Shown here: positions 51,380 through 59,406 of the stretch, piece by piece
Position numbering within the stretch: the stretch's first letter is position 1
Layout of the letters: each line of letters begins with the position of its first letter
Source: Chryseobacterium sp. ON_d1
GTDB lineage: Bacteria; Bacteroidota; Bacteroidia; Flavobacteriales; Weeksellaceae
Assembly (NCBI RefSeq): GCF_006829085.1
Contig: NZ_BJTC01000011.1
Location: 124,001 to 188,000 of the forward strand
Direction of reading: 5' to 3'
DNA: 64,000 nucleotides
Program-made: the position numbers and the translations under genes
The notes under the pieces: model-generated
What the model saw: only the letters and a program-made list of their open reading frames with translations
Databases searched by the model: none
What the model was told of the DNA's origin: nothing

Positions 51380-52196
51380 ATTTAACATGTTGTCTGAAAA
51401 AAATAAAGTGATGTTCAATGGAGTTTTTCCAATATTCTGTATTATGATTCCCCGGCTGAGAAATAAATGTAATGGGAATTTTCAGGCTATCAGCAATATC
51501 CTTTATTTCAATGGTGGAAGGATAAAGGATATCTTCCGAACCGCAATCTATTAAAAAAGGATTCCCTTTATTATAGGTTTTTAGCAATGTTGAAATATTA
51601 TACTGCTTCCATTCTTTCGGTGAACCTAATATTTTGTTCAGATCATAAGTAATCCTTTCTGTTTTAAAGAACTGCAGGCTCGCGTTCCTCATAATGTCAG
51701 GATCCAGAGAAAAAGCTCCACTTGTGCTTCCTGCGGTATTGAAATAATCCTGATGAAGCAGAAAATATCGGATAGCACCATAACCTCCCATACTCAACCC
51801 GCTGATGAAAATATTTTTTTTGTCAATATTGAAGTTTTTATGAACCTTGGGAACCAGTTCCTTAAAAAAGAAATCTTCAGCTCTTGCCCCTTTATCATAA
51901 GGACTGTTTATATACCATGTTGTAAATCCATCCGGGCAGACAATGATCATTTTGTATTGATCAGATAACCTCTGAAGATCGGTTGTTTGTGGCCATTGAA
52001 GATAATTTTCACTATAACCGTGTAATAAATATACTAAGGGATATTTTCCTTTCTCGTTATAGGTTTTAGGTTTGAAAATAAATACCGTATCCGGTTTTGA
52101 TATAAATTCGGATTTTAAAATCCATTTTTCCTGTGCTTTGATCAGTTGCAGGCTCATCACAAGACCAATAATCAACAGGATGTTTTTTGTACTCAT
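51378..52196 (-). CDS. exported esterase, alpha/beta hydrolase of the D-type (esterase D-like) family
   Basis: 272 residues with a signal peptide (about 1-21, GLVMSLQLIKAQ). The fold begins YLLHGYSENYLQW; the nucleophile lies in the elbow GLSMGGYGAIRYF; the acid is probably Asp in DCGSEDILYPS and the His is in QPGNHNTEYW. This is the arrangement of esterase D / S-formylglutathione hydrolase relatives and of secreted feruloyl or tributyrin esterases. The substrate is unknown. An HxlR-type regulator diverges from it. Confidence 0.88.
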   Translation of the reverse strand: MSTKNILLIIGLVMSLQLIKAQEKWILKSEFISKPDTVFIFKPKTYNEKGKYPLVYLLHGYSENYLQWPQTTDLQRLSDQYKMIIVCPDGFTTWYINSPYDKGARAEDFFFKELVPKVHKNFNIDKKNIFISGLSMGGYGAIRYFLLHQDYFNTAGSTSGAFSLDPDIMRNASLQFFKTERITYDLNKILGSPKEWKQYNISTLLKTYNKGNPFLIDCGSEDILYPSTIEIKDIADSLKIPITFISQPGNHNTEYWKNSIEHHFIFFRQHVK

Positions 52197-52272
52197 AATT
52201 TTGTAATTTTAATGTAAATTTCCGCAAGCTGTCTGTGGATTACAATAACGAACAAAATTGTGAGTGATAATT

Positions 52273-52650
52273 ATGAGAAAAGAAACTTCAACCAATGCGG
52301 CAAACGAACAGTTTTTGTTCGGTATTTGTGAACTGAATTCCGCGGTAAGTGTCATCAGTGGACGTTGGAAGTCACAAATTATTTATTCGATATCAGAGGG
52401 AAATAACAGGTTTCATCTTTTAAAGAAAGAACTGACCAATATTTCTGAACAGGTTCTGGGGAGGCAGCTGAAGGAATTGGAAATCCATAAAATTATTATT
52501 AAAAAAGAAATTCCCGATACTATTCCTGCCGGAATTGAGTATGTACTTACAAATAAAGGGGAAGACCTTATCCCGATTCTGAAAAACTTATGTGAATGGG
52601 GCAAAGAATATGCAGATGGAAAAGAGATATTGATCTGTAATATTTCTTAG
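52273..52650 (+). CDS. HxlR-family transcriptional regulator
   Basis: 125 residues from ATG 52273 (a GTG lies three codons earlier). It is a winged-helix HxlR protein: Cys near the N terminus in FGICELNSAVSVISGRWKSQIIY, then FHLLKKELTNISEQVLGRQLKELE and VEYVLTNKGEDLIPIL-like wing. Members of this family often sense electrophiles or oxidants through that Cys. It diverges from the esterase gene and may regulate it. Confidence 0.88.
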   Translation: MRKETSTNAANEQFLFGICELNSAVSVISGRWKSQIIYSISEGNNRFHLLKKELTNISEQVLGRQLKELEIHKIIIKKEIPDTIPAGIEYVLTNKGEDLIPILKNLCEWGKEYADGKEILICNIS

Positions 52651-52806
52651 AAAAATATATATGTTGTTGAAATTGAATTCAATAATTTATTAATTTTACC
52701 TTTATGAAATTATTGGGAGCTCAAAGCCGGATGATTGAATAATCAGGTATTATAAGAAGCTGTTTTACTGCTGTTCCCATTGTATAAAATAAATAACTGT
52801 ATTATC

Positions 52807-53868
52807 ATGACTTTCGGACAACAGATGCTATTTTTCTTCAGTGCAGTAGGAGCATTCAATGGACTTCTGCTGGGCATTTATCTGCTGTTTGTTAGAAAAC
52901 TGAAATATCTCCCGGATTTTTTCCTTGGACTTCTTTTGTTGATGCTGAGCACCAGAGTAGGAATTGCTGTATGCATCTATTTTTATCCTGATTTACCAAG
53001 AATTATTCCGCATTTGGGGCTGTCTGCCTTATTTTTTACCGGACCGGCACTGTATTATTATGTGAGATCCTCCTTCCTTCAAGAACAGTTTGATTGGAAA
53101 AGCTGCCAGAAATGGTTTGGAATGCTCACACTAATTTTAGGAGCTGTCGGTTTATTATATCTGCTTTTCCCTGTTACATGGGAACATTATTTTGGAACAT
53201 TTATTTATACCATTTGGTCTATATTTGTATTCCTTACAGTTTATCAGTACTATAACTTTTCAAAACAAAATCACAAGAGCCCGAACAAATTTGTTCTTCC
53301 GGTACTGATCAGCAATGTGATCATTTTCCTGACATATCAGCTGATCTCAACAGGCTGGGTAAAGATGTACTGTGCAGGAGGAAGCCTGGTATTTTCATTT
53401 GTGCTGTATGCTAACTTTTTGATTTTCTTCAATAAAAAATATCAGCAGCTTCCGGTGAAAGAAGCCGGCAGATACTCCAATAAAAAGATCTCCGAAGAAC
53501 AGGCCGATAGCTTTTCGTCCAGATTAGAGCGTTTGATGCATACAGAAGAACTCTATAAAAACCCCAACCTTAAGTTGAATGATCTGGCATCCAGAATGAA
53601 TATTTCTGCCCATCAGCTTTCACAGCTGCTGAATGATAATCTGGGTAAAAGTTTTTCTATCTACATCAATGAATACAGAATCAATGAAGCCTGCGAAATG
53701 ATAGAAAGCGGCTCTTATCTGAAAATTGAAGAGATAGGATATGAAGTGGGATTTAATTCCAAATCGACTTTCTTTTCTACATTCAAGAAAATTAAAAATA
53801 CAACCCCTCTTTTGTATAAACAGTCGCAAACCTTTACTGACACTAGGTTTCAGAGTTCAAATTTATAA
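52807..53868 (+). CDS. membrane-bound AraC-family regulator
   Basis: 353 residues from ATG 52807; the frame also opens at a TTG nine codons earlier. The N-terminal two thirds contain six to seven hydrophobic helices (about 8-28, 36-54, 65-85, 105-122, 130-150, 165-185, 192-210). The C-terminal 100 residues are an AraC DNA-binding domain: KLNDLASRMNISAHQLSQLLNDNLGKSF and IEEIGYEVGFNSKSTFFSTFKKI. It could sense a signal in or across the membrane and act on the adjacent beta-barrel gene, which starts 80 bases downstream. Confidence 0.88.
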   Translation: MTFGQQMLFFFSAVGAFNGLLLGIYLLFVRKLKYLPDFFLGLLLLMLSTRVGIAVCIYFYPDLPRIIPHLGLSALFFTGPALYYYVRSSFLQEQFDWKSCQKWFGMLTLILGAVGLLYLLFPVTWEHYFGTFIYTIWSIFVFLTVYQYYNFSKQNHKSPNKFVLPVLISNVIIFLTYQLISTGWVKMYCAGGSLVFSFVLYANFLIFFNKKYQQLPVKEAGRYSNKKISEEQADSFSSRLERLMHTEELYKNPNLKLNDLASRMNISAHQLSQLLNDNLGKSFSIYINEYRINEACEMIESGSYLKIEEIGYEVGFNSKSTFFSTFKKIKNTTPLLYKQSQTFTDTRFQSSNL

Positions 53869-53948
53869 TTCAGTACTGCGGAATTTTAATTTCAAAACCG
53901 CTTTTTTACTCCAGGCCCATACTTTTGATTTCATAAAATTTAAAATCT

Positions 53949-56123
53949 ATGATCATCAAATTATGGCTTCTGCTGCTTCTGCTATTTTTGTCAATTTTTG
54001 GAAAAGCGCAGGAAGCTGCTAAAGTAAAAATTCCGGATTCTCTTTCTGAGGTAAAATCTTCAACAACAAATATTTCAGAAGTCATTATTCAGTCAGCTGC
54101 CCGAAAAACGAAACTGAGTAATGGCAATCTTGTACTTTCTGTTGCAGGAAACAAAGATTTTAAAACCTCTGCCCATCTTCTGGATGTTTTGAGAAAAACA
54201 CCTGGCGTGACCGTGGACCAGGAAGATGGAATCCTTATTGGAGGCAGGGTTACTCCCGCCGTTTTTATTGATGGGAAGCCTGTTGTTATGAGCAATCATG
54301 AGCTGCAGGCCTATTTGCGGTCTTTGTCCCCTGAAATGGTTGAATCGGTTGAGGTGAATACCAATCCGTCTTCTAAATACGATGCGGAATTTAAAGGAAT
54401 TATTGATATTAAACTGAAAAAGAATGTCAGCCTTGGCTGGAAAGCAAGTTATAATGGCAATATATACATTAATAAATTCAACTATCGGGAAAATGCACTC
54501 AATATTTCTTATCATACAGGTAAAGTGACATACAATTTGCAGGCAGGCTATAATGAAGGAGTTTCAACCTACCGTTATCACGCCTTGCAGCGATTGGCTA
54601 ATACCAATATCATGCGTACCCAAACCTACCAGGAAGAGTTTGGAGAAGTTTACAATGTCCTGGCAGGGGCAGACTTCAGACTGAATGATAAGAATCGGTT
54701 TGGCCTCAATATGAGAGGTAATTTTCGGAATAATGACAGAATACGCAACGGATCACTTTATACCACTGACAAAACTGAAACCCAACCGGTATTGAATACT
54801 GTCAGTGAAAACCCTACAGATTATTCTCAGGACAACTATGGAGTGACAGCCGATTATTCTTTCCAAAATAAGGGATTTAAGCTTAGTTTCTTAGGAAATT
54901 ATCTTTCAGTTAAAAATAAACAAAATGATGATTTCATCAATAAAGATAGGGGTACAGAAAATCTTCTCTCGTATTGGAAATCTGACTTGATTAATAAAAT
55001 AGATATCTATACTGCTCAGATCGATGTTTCACAGAAAATGGGTAATACAGATCTTGAAGCAGGAGTAAAATACAGCAATTCAGACACTCAAAACAATATC
55101 AGGTATGATACATTATCTGCAGGAAATCAGTTCGTTTTTGATCCTTCGAGGAGTAATGTATTTTCATACAAAGAAAAGATTTGGGCAGGTTATCTAGCAT
55201 ACAGACAGAAAATAGGAGGCTTTCAGATCAATGCAGGGTTAAGATTTGAAAATACAAACAGTATTTCAAATGCGATTACTGCGGACTCTGTGGTTTCCAG
55301 AAACTATCTGAAGTGGCTGCCGTCTTTGAGTGCCAGCTATACTTTTAATACATCCAGTGAACTTTCTCTGTCTTACAGCAGAAGAATAACAAGACCTGTT
55401 TTTTCACAGCTTAATCCCTTCAGGTTTTATTTCAGCCCGTTAAACTATTGGATAGGTAATCCCTATCTGTTGCCTTCCTTTACCAGTCAGATTAAAGCGA
55501 CCTATCGTTATAAAAACTGGGTGATAAGTTTTACTATCGGGAAAGAAAAAGATGTTATGACACGGTATCCTCTTTACAATCCGGAAACAAATGTACTGGA
55601 ATACTTAGGAACCAATCTTCCGTATCGGAATTTTGCTACGCTGGAAACCAGTTTTCCGGTCAGGATAACAAAATGGTGGAATATGACCAGCCAGATTGCA
55701 GGGTATTACAATTATGAATTCAGGCCCTATCTGGATGAGGTTTTTGCATTGAATATTTATAATTACGAAGTGAGGATCAATCAGGTATTTTCGCTTCCTA
55801 AAGGATTTACTGTAAATGTATTTGGTGCTTATGAATCTAAAACAGGAAACAGTCTTTATAGTATTAAACCACGATATACTGTAGATGTATCAGTGCAAAA
55901 GGCATGGTTTGATAATAAACTGAACACAAAAATAGGTTTTAATAATCTTTTCGATTCTTACGATCAGAGACTGGAATTCAGGCATAAGCAGATTATGGAT
56001 AACCGTTTTACCCATTGGTGGGACAGCAGCAGGCTGGTATTTTCACTCAGTTATAACATAGGAAGTTCAAAATATCAGGTCAAAGAGACCCAGAAGACGG
56101 AAGAAGAAAACAGAACCAGATAA
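53949..56123 (+). CDS. outer membrane beta-barrel family protein (TonB receptor-like)
   Basis: 724 residues with a signal peptide ending SIFGKAQ. A short plug-like domain (about 60-140: HLLDVLRKTPGVTVDQEDGILIGGRVTPAVFIDGKPV, SPEMVESVEVNTNPSSKYDAEF) precedes a long barrel (OMP_b-brl_3 type). It lacks an N-terminal carboxypeptidase-like domain and has no SusD partner, so it is more like a receptor for small ligands or peptides than a SusC protein. It follows the membrane AraC regulator, its likely controller. A terminator follows at once. Confidence 0.85.
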   Translation: MIIKLWLLLLLLFLSIFGKAQEAAKVKIPDSLSEVKSSTTNISEVIIQSAARKTKLSNGNLVLSVAGNKDFKTSAHLLDVLRKTPGVTVDQEDGILIGGRVTPAVFIDGKPVVMSNHELQAYLRSLSPEMVESVEVNTNPSSKYDAEFKGIIDIKLKKNVSLGWKASYNGNIYINKFNYRENALNISYHTGKVTYNLQAGYNEGVSTYRYHALQRLANTNIMRTQTYQEEFGEVYNVLAGADFRLNDKNRFGLNMRGNFRNNDRIRNGSLYTTDKTETQPVLNTVSENPTDYSQDNYGVTADYSFQNKGFKLSFLGNYLSVKNKQNDDFINKDRGTENLLSYWKSDLINKIDIYTAQIDVSQKMGNTDLEAGVKYSNSDTQNNIRYDTLSAGNQFVFDPSRSNVFSYKEKIWAGYLAYRQKIGGFQINAGLRFENTNSISNAITADSVVSRNYLKWLPSLSASYTFNTSSELSLSYSRRITRPVFSQLNPFRFYFSPLNYWIGNPYLLPSFTSQIKATYRYKNWVISFTIGKEKDVMTRYPLYNPETNVLEYLGTNLPYRNFATLETSFPVRITKWWNMTSQIAGYYNYEFRPYLDEVFALNIYNYEVRINQVFSLPKGFTVNVFGAYESKTGNSLYSIKPRYTVDVSVQKAWFDNKLNTKIGFNNLFDSYDQRLEFRHKQIMDNRFTHWWDSSRLVFSLSYNIGSSKYQVKETQKTEEENRTR

Positions 56124-56124
56124 C

Positions 56125-56152
56125 AAAGCCGGCTTAAAAAAAACCGGCTTTT
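56125..56152 (+). terminator. terminator of the beta-barrel gene
   Basis: AAAGCCGG pairs with CCGGCTTT over 8 bp with an 11-base loop, followed by TTAATTTT. It also faces the convergent small peptide gene that ends at 56160. Confidence 0.85.
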
Positions 56153-56159
56153 AATTTTA

Positions 56160-56324
56160 TTATGGGCATTGGCATCTGTCGCATGTCCAGATATAACATT
56201 TTCCTGTGTCATCCCATTCACAGCATCTTTTGACTGTTGAGATTGGAGCGCCTCCCATTACAGATTTTTGTTGGTCTCTTCCTAATTTTTGTGCGTTTTT
56301 CAGCACCGGATTGTTCTTGTTCAT
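56160..56324 (-). CDS. 54-residue GG-leader peptide with six cysteines
   Basis: This short frame encodes a leader MNKNNPVLKNAQKLGRDQQK followed by SVMGG, then a 29-residue core starting APISTVKRCC and ending CDRCQCP. The core has six cysteines (core positions 9, 10, 18, 23, 26 and 28) and two tryptophans. The KLGRDQQKSVMGG end is the consensus of flavobacterial double-glycine leaders (cf. KLSRxxxKxIxGG). It would be cut and exported by a peptidase-ABC transporter and could form three disulfides or be modified. No maturation gene is adjacent. It is convergent to the beta-barrel gene. Confidence 0.65.
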   Translation of the reverse strand: MNKNNPVLKNAQKLGRDQQKSVMGGAPISTVKRCCEWDDTGKCYIWTCDRCQCP

Positions 56325-56588
56325 AACTTTGATTTTTGGTGTTAATAGTTAAGTTTTTATTGTATATAATTTCGCGAAAATTATATCACTAATATAGGAA
56401 ATTAAATAATATAATTATCTGTTTTTTTGTTCTTATGCAGATGGAAAATAGTAAGTTGCAGATGTTTTTGGAGCTATTCACTACAGTTGGCTGAACATAC
56501 AAGGAAATTTTGTTGAAGAGCGTTGGTTTTGACAATCAAATTTAATGCATAAAATAATCCAAAAGTTTTACAGGTAGAGACCTTTACT

Positions 56589-56596
56589 TATATTTG
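56589..56596 (+). promoter_or_regulatory. candidate -7 element of the amidinohydrolase gene
   Basis: TATATTTG, an exact TAnnTTTG match, 19 bases before the ATG at 56616. The 291-base gap upstream (56325-56615) is AT-rich; apart from this element I see nothing defined in it. Confidence 0.5.
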
Positions 56597-56615
56597 TAGT
56601 ATTGCATAAATCTTT

Positions 56616-57530
56616 ATGAGACTAAACATTAAAAACGAAACGGGCAGACTGAAATCAGTAGTTCTAGGCCAGCCTAATTCATTGGGACCGGTTCCCACAC
56701 TAGAGGAAAGTTATGACGCAAAGTCATATTACTCAATCGAACACAATATTTATCCTAAAGAAGAGGATATTATCAATGAAATGAACGCTTTTGAAGCGGT
56801 TTTAAAAAAGTATGACGTTGAAGTATTGCGTCCCAGTATCATCAAAGACTATAACCAGGTTTTTTCAAGAGATGTAGCTTTTGTAATAGATGATAAGATG
56901 ATCATTTCCAATGTGATCGCAGACAGAGCAGATGAACAGGAGGCCTACAAGAGCGTTTTTGAGAAAGTAGCATGGAGAAAGATCATCAATCTTCCGGAAA
57001 CTGCACATATCGAAGGAGGAGATGTGATTGTATGGAATGATTTTATTTTCATCGGAACCTGCTTCAGCGAAGATTACAGAAACTATAAAACGGCAAGAAC
57101 GAATGAGTATGCCATTGAAATTTTAAAAGAATATTTTCCAAAGAAAAGAATCATTGATCTGGAACTGAAGAAAAACGATAAGGTTCCTTTTGAAGGGATT
57201 CTGCATTTGGATTGTACATTTAATCCGGTAGGAGAAGACAAATGCATCATTTATAAAAACGGATTTGTAGACGAAAGCGACTACCGTTTGATCATTGATA
57301 TTTTCGGAGAAGAAAACTGTTTCCATATCAATGATGAAGAAATGTTTGAAATGTTCCCGAATATTTTCTCCATTTCTCCTGATGTAGTGGTTTCAGACAA
57401 AGCATTCACAAGAATGAATAACCACCTGAGAAATGAATGGGGAATGACAGTAGAAGAAATCCCTTACAGAGAAATCTCCAAAATGGGTGGATTGTTGAGA
57501 TGTTCTACAATGCCGCTTGTGAGAGAGTAA
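56616..57530 (+). CDS. arginine deiminase-like guanidine-modifying enzyme
   Basis: 304 residues of the pentein (amidinotransferase/deiminase) fold. Active-site residues are visible: FSRDVAF (Asp86), AHIEGGDVIV (Glu133, Asp136), GILHLDCTFNPV (His197) and GGLLRCSTMPLVRE (nucleophile Cys296). The HLD and final CSxPLxR pattern fit arginine deiminase, which makes citrulline and ammonia, but the protein is about 100 residues shorter than classical ADI and could be a dimethylarginine or other guanidine hydrolase. The CtlX-like gene follows one insert later, which supports an arginine role. Confidence 0.82.
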   Translation: MRLNIKNETGRLKSVVLGQPNSLGPVPTLEESYDAKSYYSIEHNIYPKEEDIINEMNAFEAVLKKYDVEVLRPSIIKDYNQVFSRDVAFVIDDKMIISNVIADRADEQEAYKSVFEKVAWRKIINLPETAHIEGGDVIVWNDFIFIGTCFSEDYRNYKTARTNEYAIEILKEYFPKKRIIDLELKKNDKVPFEGILHLDCTFNPVGEDKCIIYKNGFVDESDYRLIIDIFGEENCFHINDEEMFEMFPNIFSISPDVVVSDKAFTRMNNHLRNEWGMTVEEIPYREISKMGGLLRCSTMPLVRE

Positions 57531-57550
57531 TTGAGTGGGATAGTTTTAGT

Positions 57551-57581
57551 GTTTGAGAGTGACGGCATTTTAGAGTCTGAG
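57551..57581. repeat. left inverted repeat of the four-helix-bundle cassette
   Basis: GTTTGAGAGTG and a further 20 bases match the reverse complement of 58060-58090 at 24 of 31 positions, the first 11 perfectly. It lies just after the amidinohydrolase stop. Confidence 0.65.
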
Positions 57582-57636
57582 AGTTAGAGTGTTGGTGGGT
57601 TTGAATATTTTTTTAATTTTAAAAAAATATTTGGGT

Positions 57637-58044
57637 ATGTCGACAATTAAATTTCATCAGGATTTAAAAGTTTTTCAACAATCATTTGAAACAGCACAGC
57701 TGATTTATGAACTCTCAAAATCATTTCCAAAAGAAGAACTTTACTCCCTTACAGATCAGATAAGAAGATCATCAAGATCTGTAACAGCAAATATTAGCGA
57801 GGCCTGGGGAAAAAGAAAATATGAAAAATCCTTCATCGCTAAGCTTACAGATTCGGAAGGAGAAGCAAGAGAAACCCAAACATGGCTTCAGTTTGCCTTT
57901 GCCTGCAATTATATGAATGACGAGCAATACAATAATTTGCACAACAAATACAACCAAATAATAGGAATGTTAGTTAATATGATGAGCCAGTCAGAAAAAT
58001 GGTGTTCATTTTCTTCAATGAATAAAGAAGAGAATAATTTGTAA
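57637..58044 (+). CDS. four-helix bundle protein (23S rRNA intervening-sequence protein family)
   Basis: 135 residues from ATG 57637 (MSTIKFHQDLKVFQQSFETA); the frame opens 16 codons earlier over a hairpin. Landmarks of the family (TIGR02436-like) are LTDQIRRSSRSVTANISEAWGKRKY and AKLTDSEGEARETQTWL. These small basic helical bundles occur inside rRNA intervening sequences and as isolated genes, and related Avd proteins bind RNA in diversity-generating retroelements. The function of stand-alone copies is unknown. It lies between two functionally linked arginine genes, framed by inverted repeats, which suggests an inserted unit. Confidence 0.88.
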   Translation: MSTIKFHQDLKVFQQSFETAQLIYELSKSFPKEELYSLTDQIRRSSRSVTANISEAWGKRKYEKSFIAKLTDSEGEARETQTWLQFAFACNYMNDEQYNNLHNKYNQIIGMLVNMMSQSEKWCSFSSMNKEENNL

Positions 58045-58059
58045 AATGCTGTTCAGGCA

Positions 58060-58090
58060 CTCAAACTCTAATACACTAACACTCTCAAAC
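58060..58090. repeat. right inverted repeat of the four-helix-bundle cassette
   Basis: Reverse-complement partner of 57551-57581; it ends CACTCTCAAAC just before the CtlX start. Confidence 0.65.
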
Positions 58091-58099
58091 TTAATAAAA

Positions 58100-59023
58100 A
58101 TGCAAACAACAGATACCGTATTAATGATAGAACCGATTGCATTCGGTTACAACGCAGAAACAGCGAAAAACAATTATTTCCAGGTAGAACAGACAGGTTC
58201 TGATATCCAGTCAAAAGCTTTGGCAGAGTTTAATACTTTTGTCGGAAAGCTGAGAGGGAAAGGAATCAATGTGATTACCATAAAAGACACTCCGGATCCG
58301 CATACTCCTGATTCTATTTTTCCCAATAACTGGGTAAGTTTCCATAAAGATGGAAAGGTGGTTTTATATCCGATGTTCGCTTCCAACAGAAGAGTGGAAA
58401 GAAGGGAAGATATTATTGAAACCATCGAAGCTCAGGGATTTGAAGTAGCTGAAATTGATGACTGGTCATTTTCTGAAACTCAGGGACATTTTCTGGAAGG
58501 AACAGGAAGCATGATCTTCGATCATGATAATAAAATTGCGTATGGCTCTGTTTCTCTGAGACTGGATGAAAAACTGTTTAGAGAATTCTGTACCAAATAC
58601 GGATTCACTCCGGTAGTTTTCCACTCATTTCAGACGGTAGGAGCGGAAAGGCTTCCTATCTACCACACCAATGTAATGATGTGTGTGGCGGATCAATTTG
58701 TCGTAATCTGTCTTGACTGTATCGACGATGAGCTTGAAAGAGAAAAAGTAGTGGAAACTATTAAGGGCTCGGGAAAAGAAATCATCGAGATCTCGGAAGA
58801 ACAGATGCAGCAGTTTGCGGGAAACATGCTTCAGGTTCAGAACAAAGAGGGTGAGAAATTTTTGGTGATGAGCCAGACCGCTTACCAGTCTCTCACTCCA
58901 GAACAGGTAGCCGCCATTGAAAAATACTGTGAAATTATCTATTCAGACCTGAATACCATTGAAGTAAATGGTGGAGGAAGCGCAAGATGTATGCTTGCTG
59001 AGGTTTTTCTTCCAAAAAAATAA
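58100..59023 (+). CDS. ctlX: citrulline hydrolase-like protein (CtlX family)
   Basis: 307 residues from ATG 58100 (MQTTDTVLMIEPIAFGYN); the frame continues upstream through the repeat, which is unlikely to be coding. The pentein fold shows PDSIFPNNWVS, FLEGTGSMIFD (Glu133), LPIYHTNVMMCV (His189) and GGGSARCMLAEVF (nucleophile Cys297). This pattern is that of CtlX, reported to hydrolyse citrulline to ornithine in Francisella. With the deiminase-like protein upstream it would take arginine to ornithine and release ammonia. Other amidinotransferase-fold activities are possible. Confidence 0.83.
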   Translation: MQTTDTVLMIEPIAFGYNAETAKNNYFQVEQTGSDIQSKALAEFNTFVGKLRGKGINVITIKDTPDPHTPDSIFPNNWVSFHKDGKVVLYPMFASNRRVERREDIIETIEAQGFEVAEIDDWSFSETQGHFLEGTGSMIFDHDNKIAYGSVSLRLDEKLFREFCTKYGFTPVVFHSFQTVGAERLPIYHTNVMMCVADQFVVICLDCIDDELEREKVVETIKGSGKEIIEISEEQMQQFAGNMLQVQNKEGEKFLVMSQTAYQSLTPEQVAAIEKYCEIIYSDLNTIEVNGGGSARCMLAEVFLPKK

Positions 59024-59044
59024 TATATTTACCAAAAAAATTAA

Positions 59045-59404
59045 TTGAACCCATTATCAGGTAAAGGTTTACATATTCTTCTGACTTTGGAAACAGAGTC
59101 AGAAGATTTGTTATTAGACAGCAAAGGTTTTCTGATGTTTACAGAAGATATTCTGAAAACTAAAGATGTAGAAATTGTAGGAGTAACCAATCATATTTTT
59201 GAAAATGAGAGTTTTACTTCCGCAGTCATTCTGAAAGAGTCACATCTTTGTATCCACACGTGGCCGGAATTTAAACAGCTTACCTTTGATGTATTCCTTT
59301 GTAATTATACTCAGGACAATACCCAGAAAGTAGAGCAGATTGCAGATGAGGTGGTTCAGTATTTTAAAGCTAATACCATTCAAAAACACAAAATTTACAG
59401 ATAA
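59045..59404 (+). CDS. speD: S-adenosylmethionine decarboxylase, short pyruvoyl type
   Basis: 119 residues beginning with TTG; an in-frame TAA directly precedes it and no ATG is available before the conserved GKGLHILLTLE start. The self-cleavage site is Glu65-Ser66 in KESHLCIHTWPE, with His71 and Cys86 at the same spacing as in Thermotoga SpeD (Ser63, His68, Cys83). Ser66 becomes the pyruvoyl group. The product, decarboxylated AdoMet, is the aminopropyl donor for SpeE. It is the first gene of a tight run; the next starts 2 bases after its stop. Confidence 0.9.
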   Translation: MNPLSGKGLHILLTLETESEDLLLDSKGFLMFTEDILKTKDVEIVGVTNHIFENESFTSAVILKESHLCIHTWPEFKQLTFDVFLCNYTQDNTQKVEQIADEVVQYFKANTIQKHKIYR

Positions 59405-59406
59405 AA

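Noticed and set aside
57589..57636. Upstream start of the four-helix-bundle gene
   Set aside because: The extra 16 codons come from an AT-rich hairpin (AATATTTTTTTAA and its complement) and are absent from the family.
58046..58099. Upstream extension of ctlX
   Set aside because: It reads through the right inverted repeat and gives a Ser/Thr/Leu-rich segment unlike the family N terminus.
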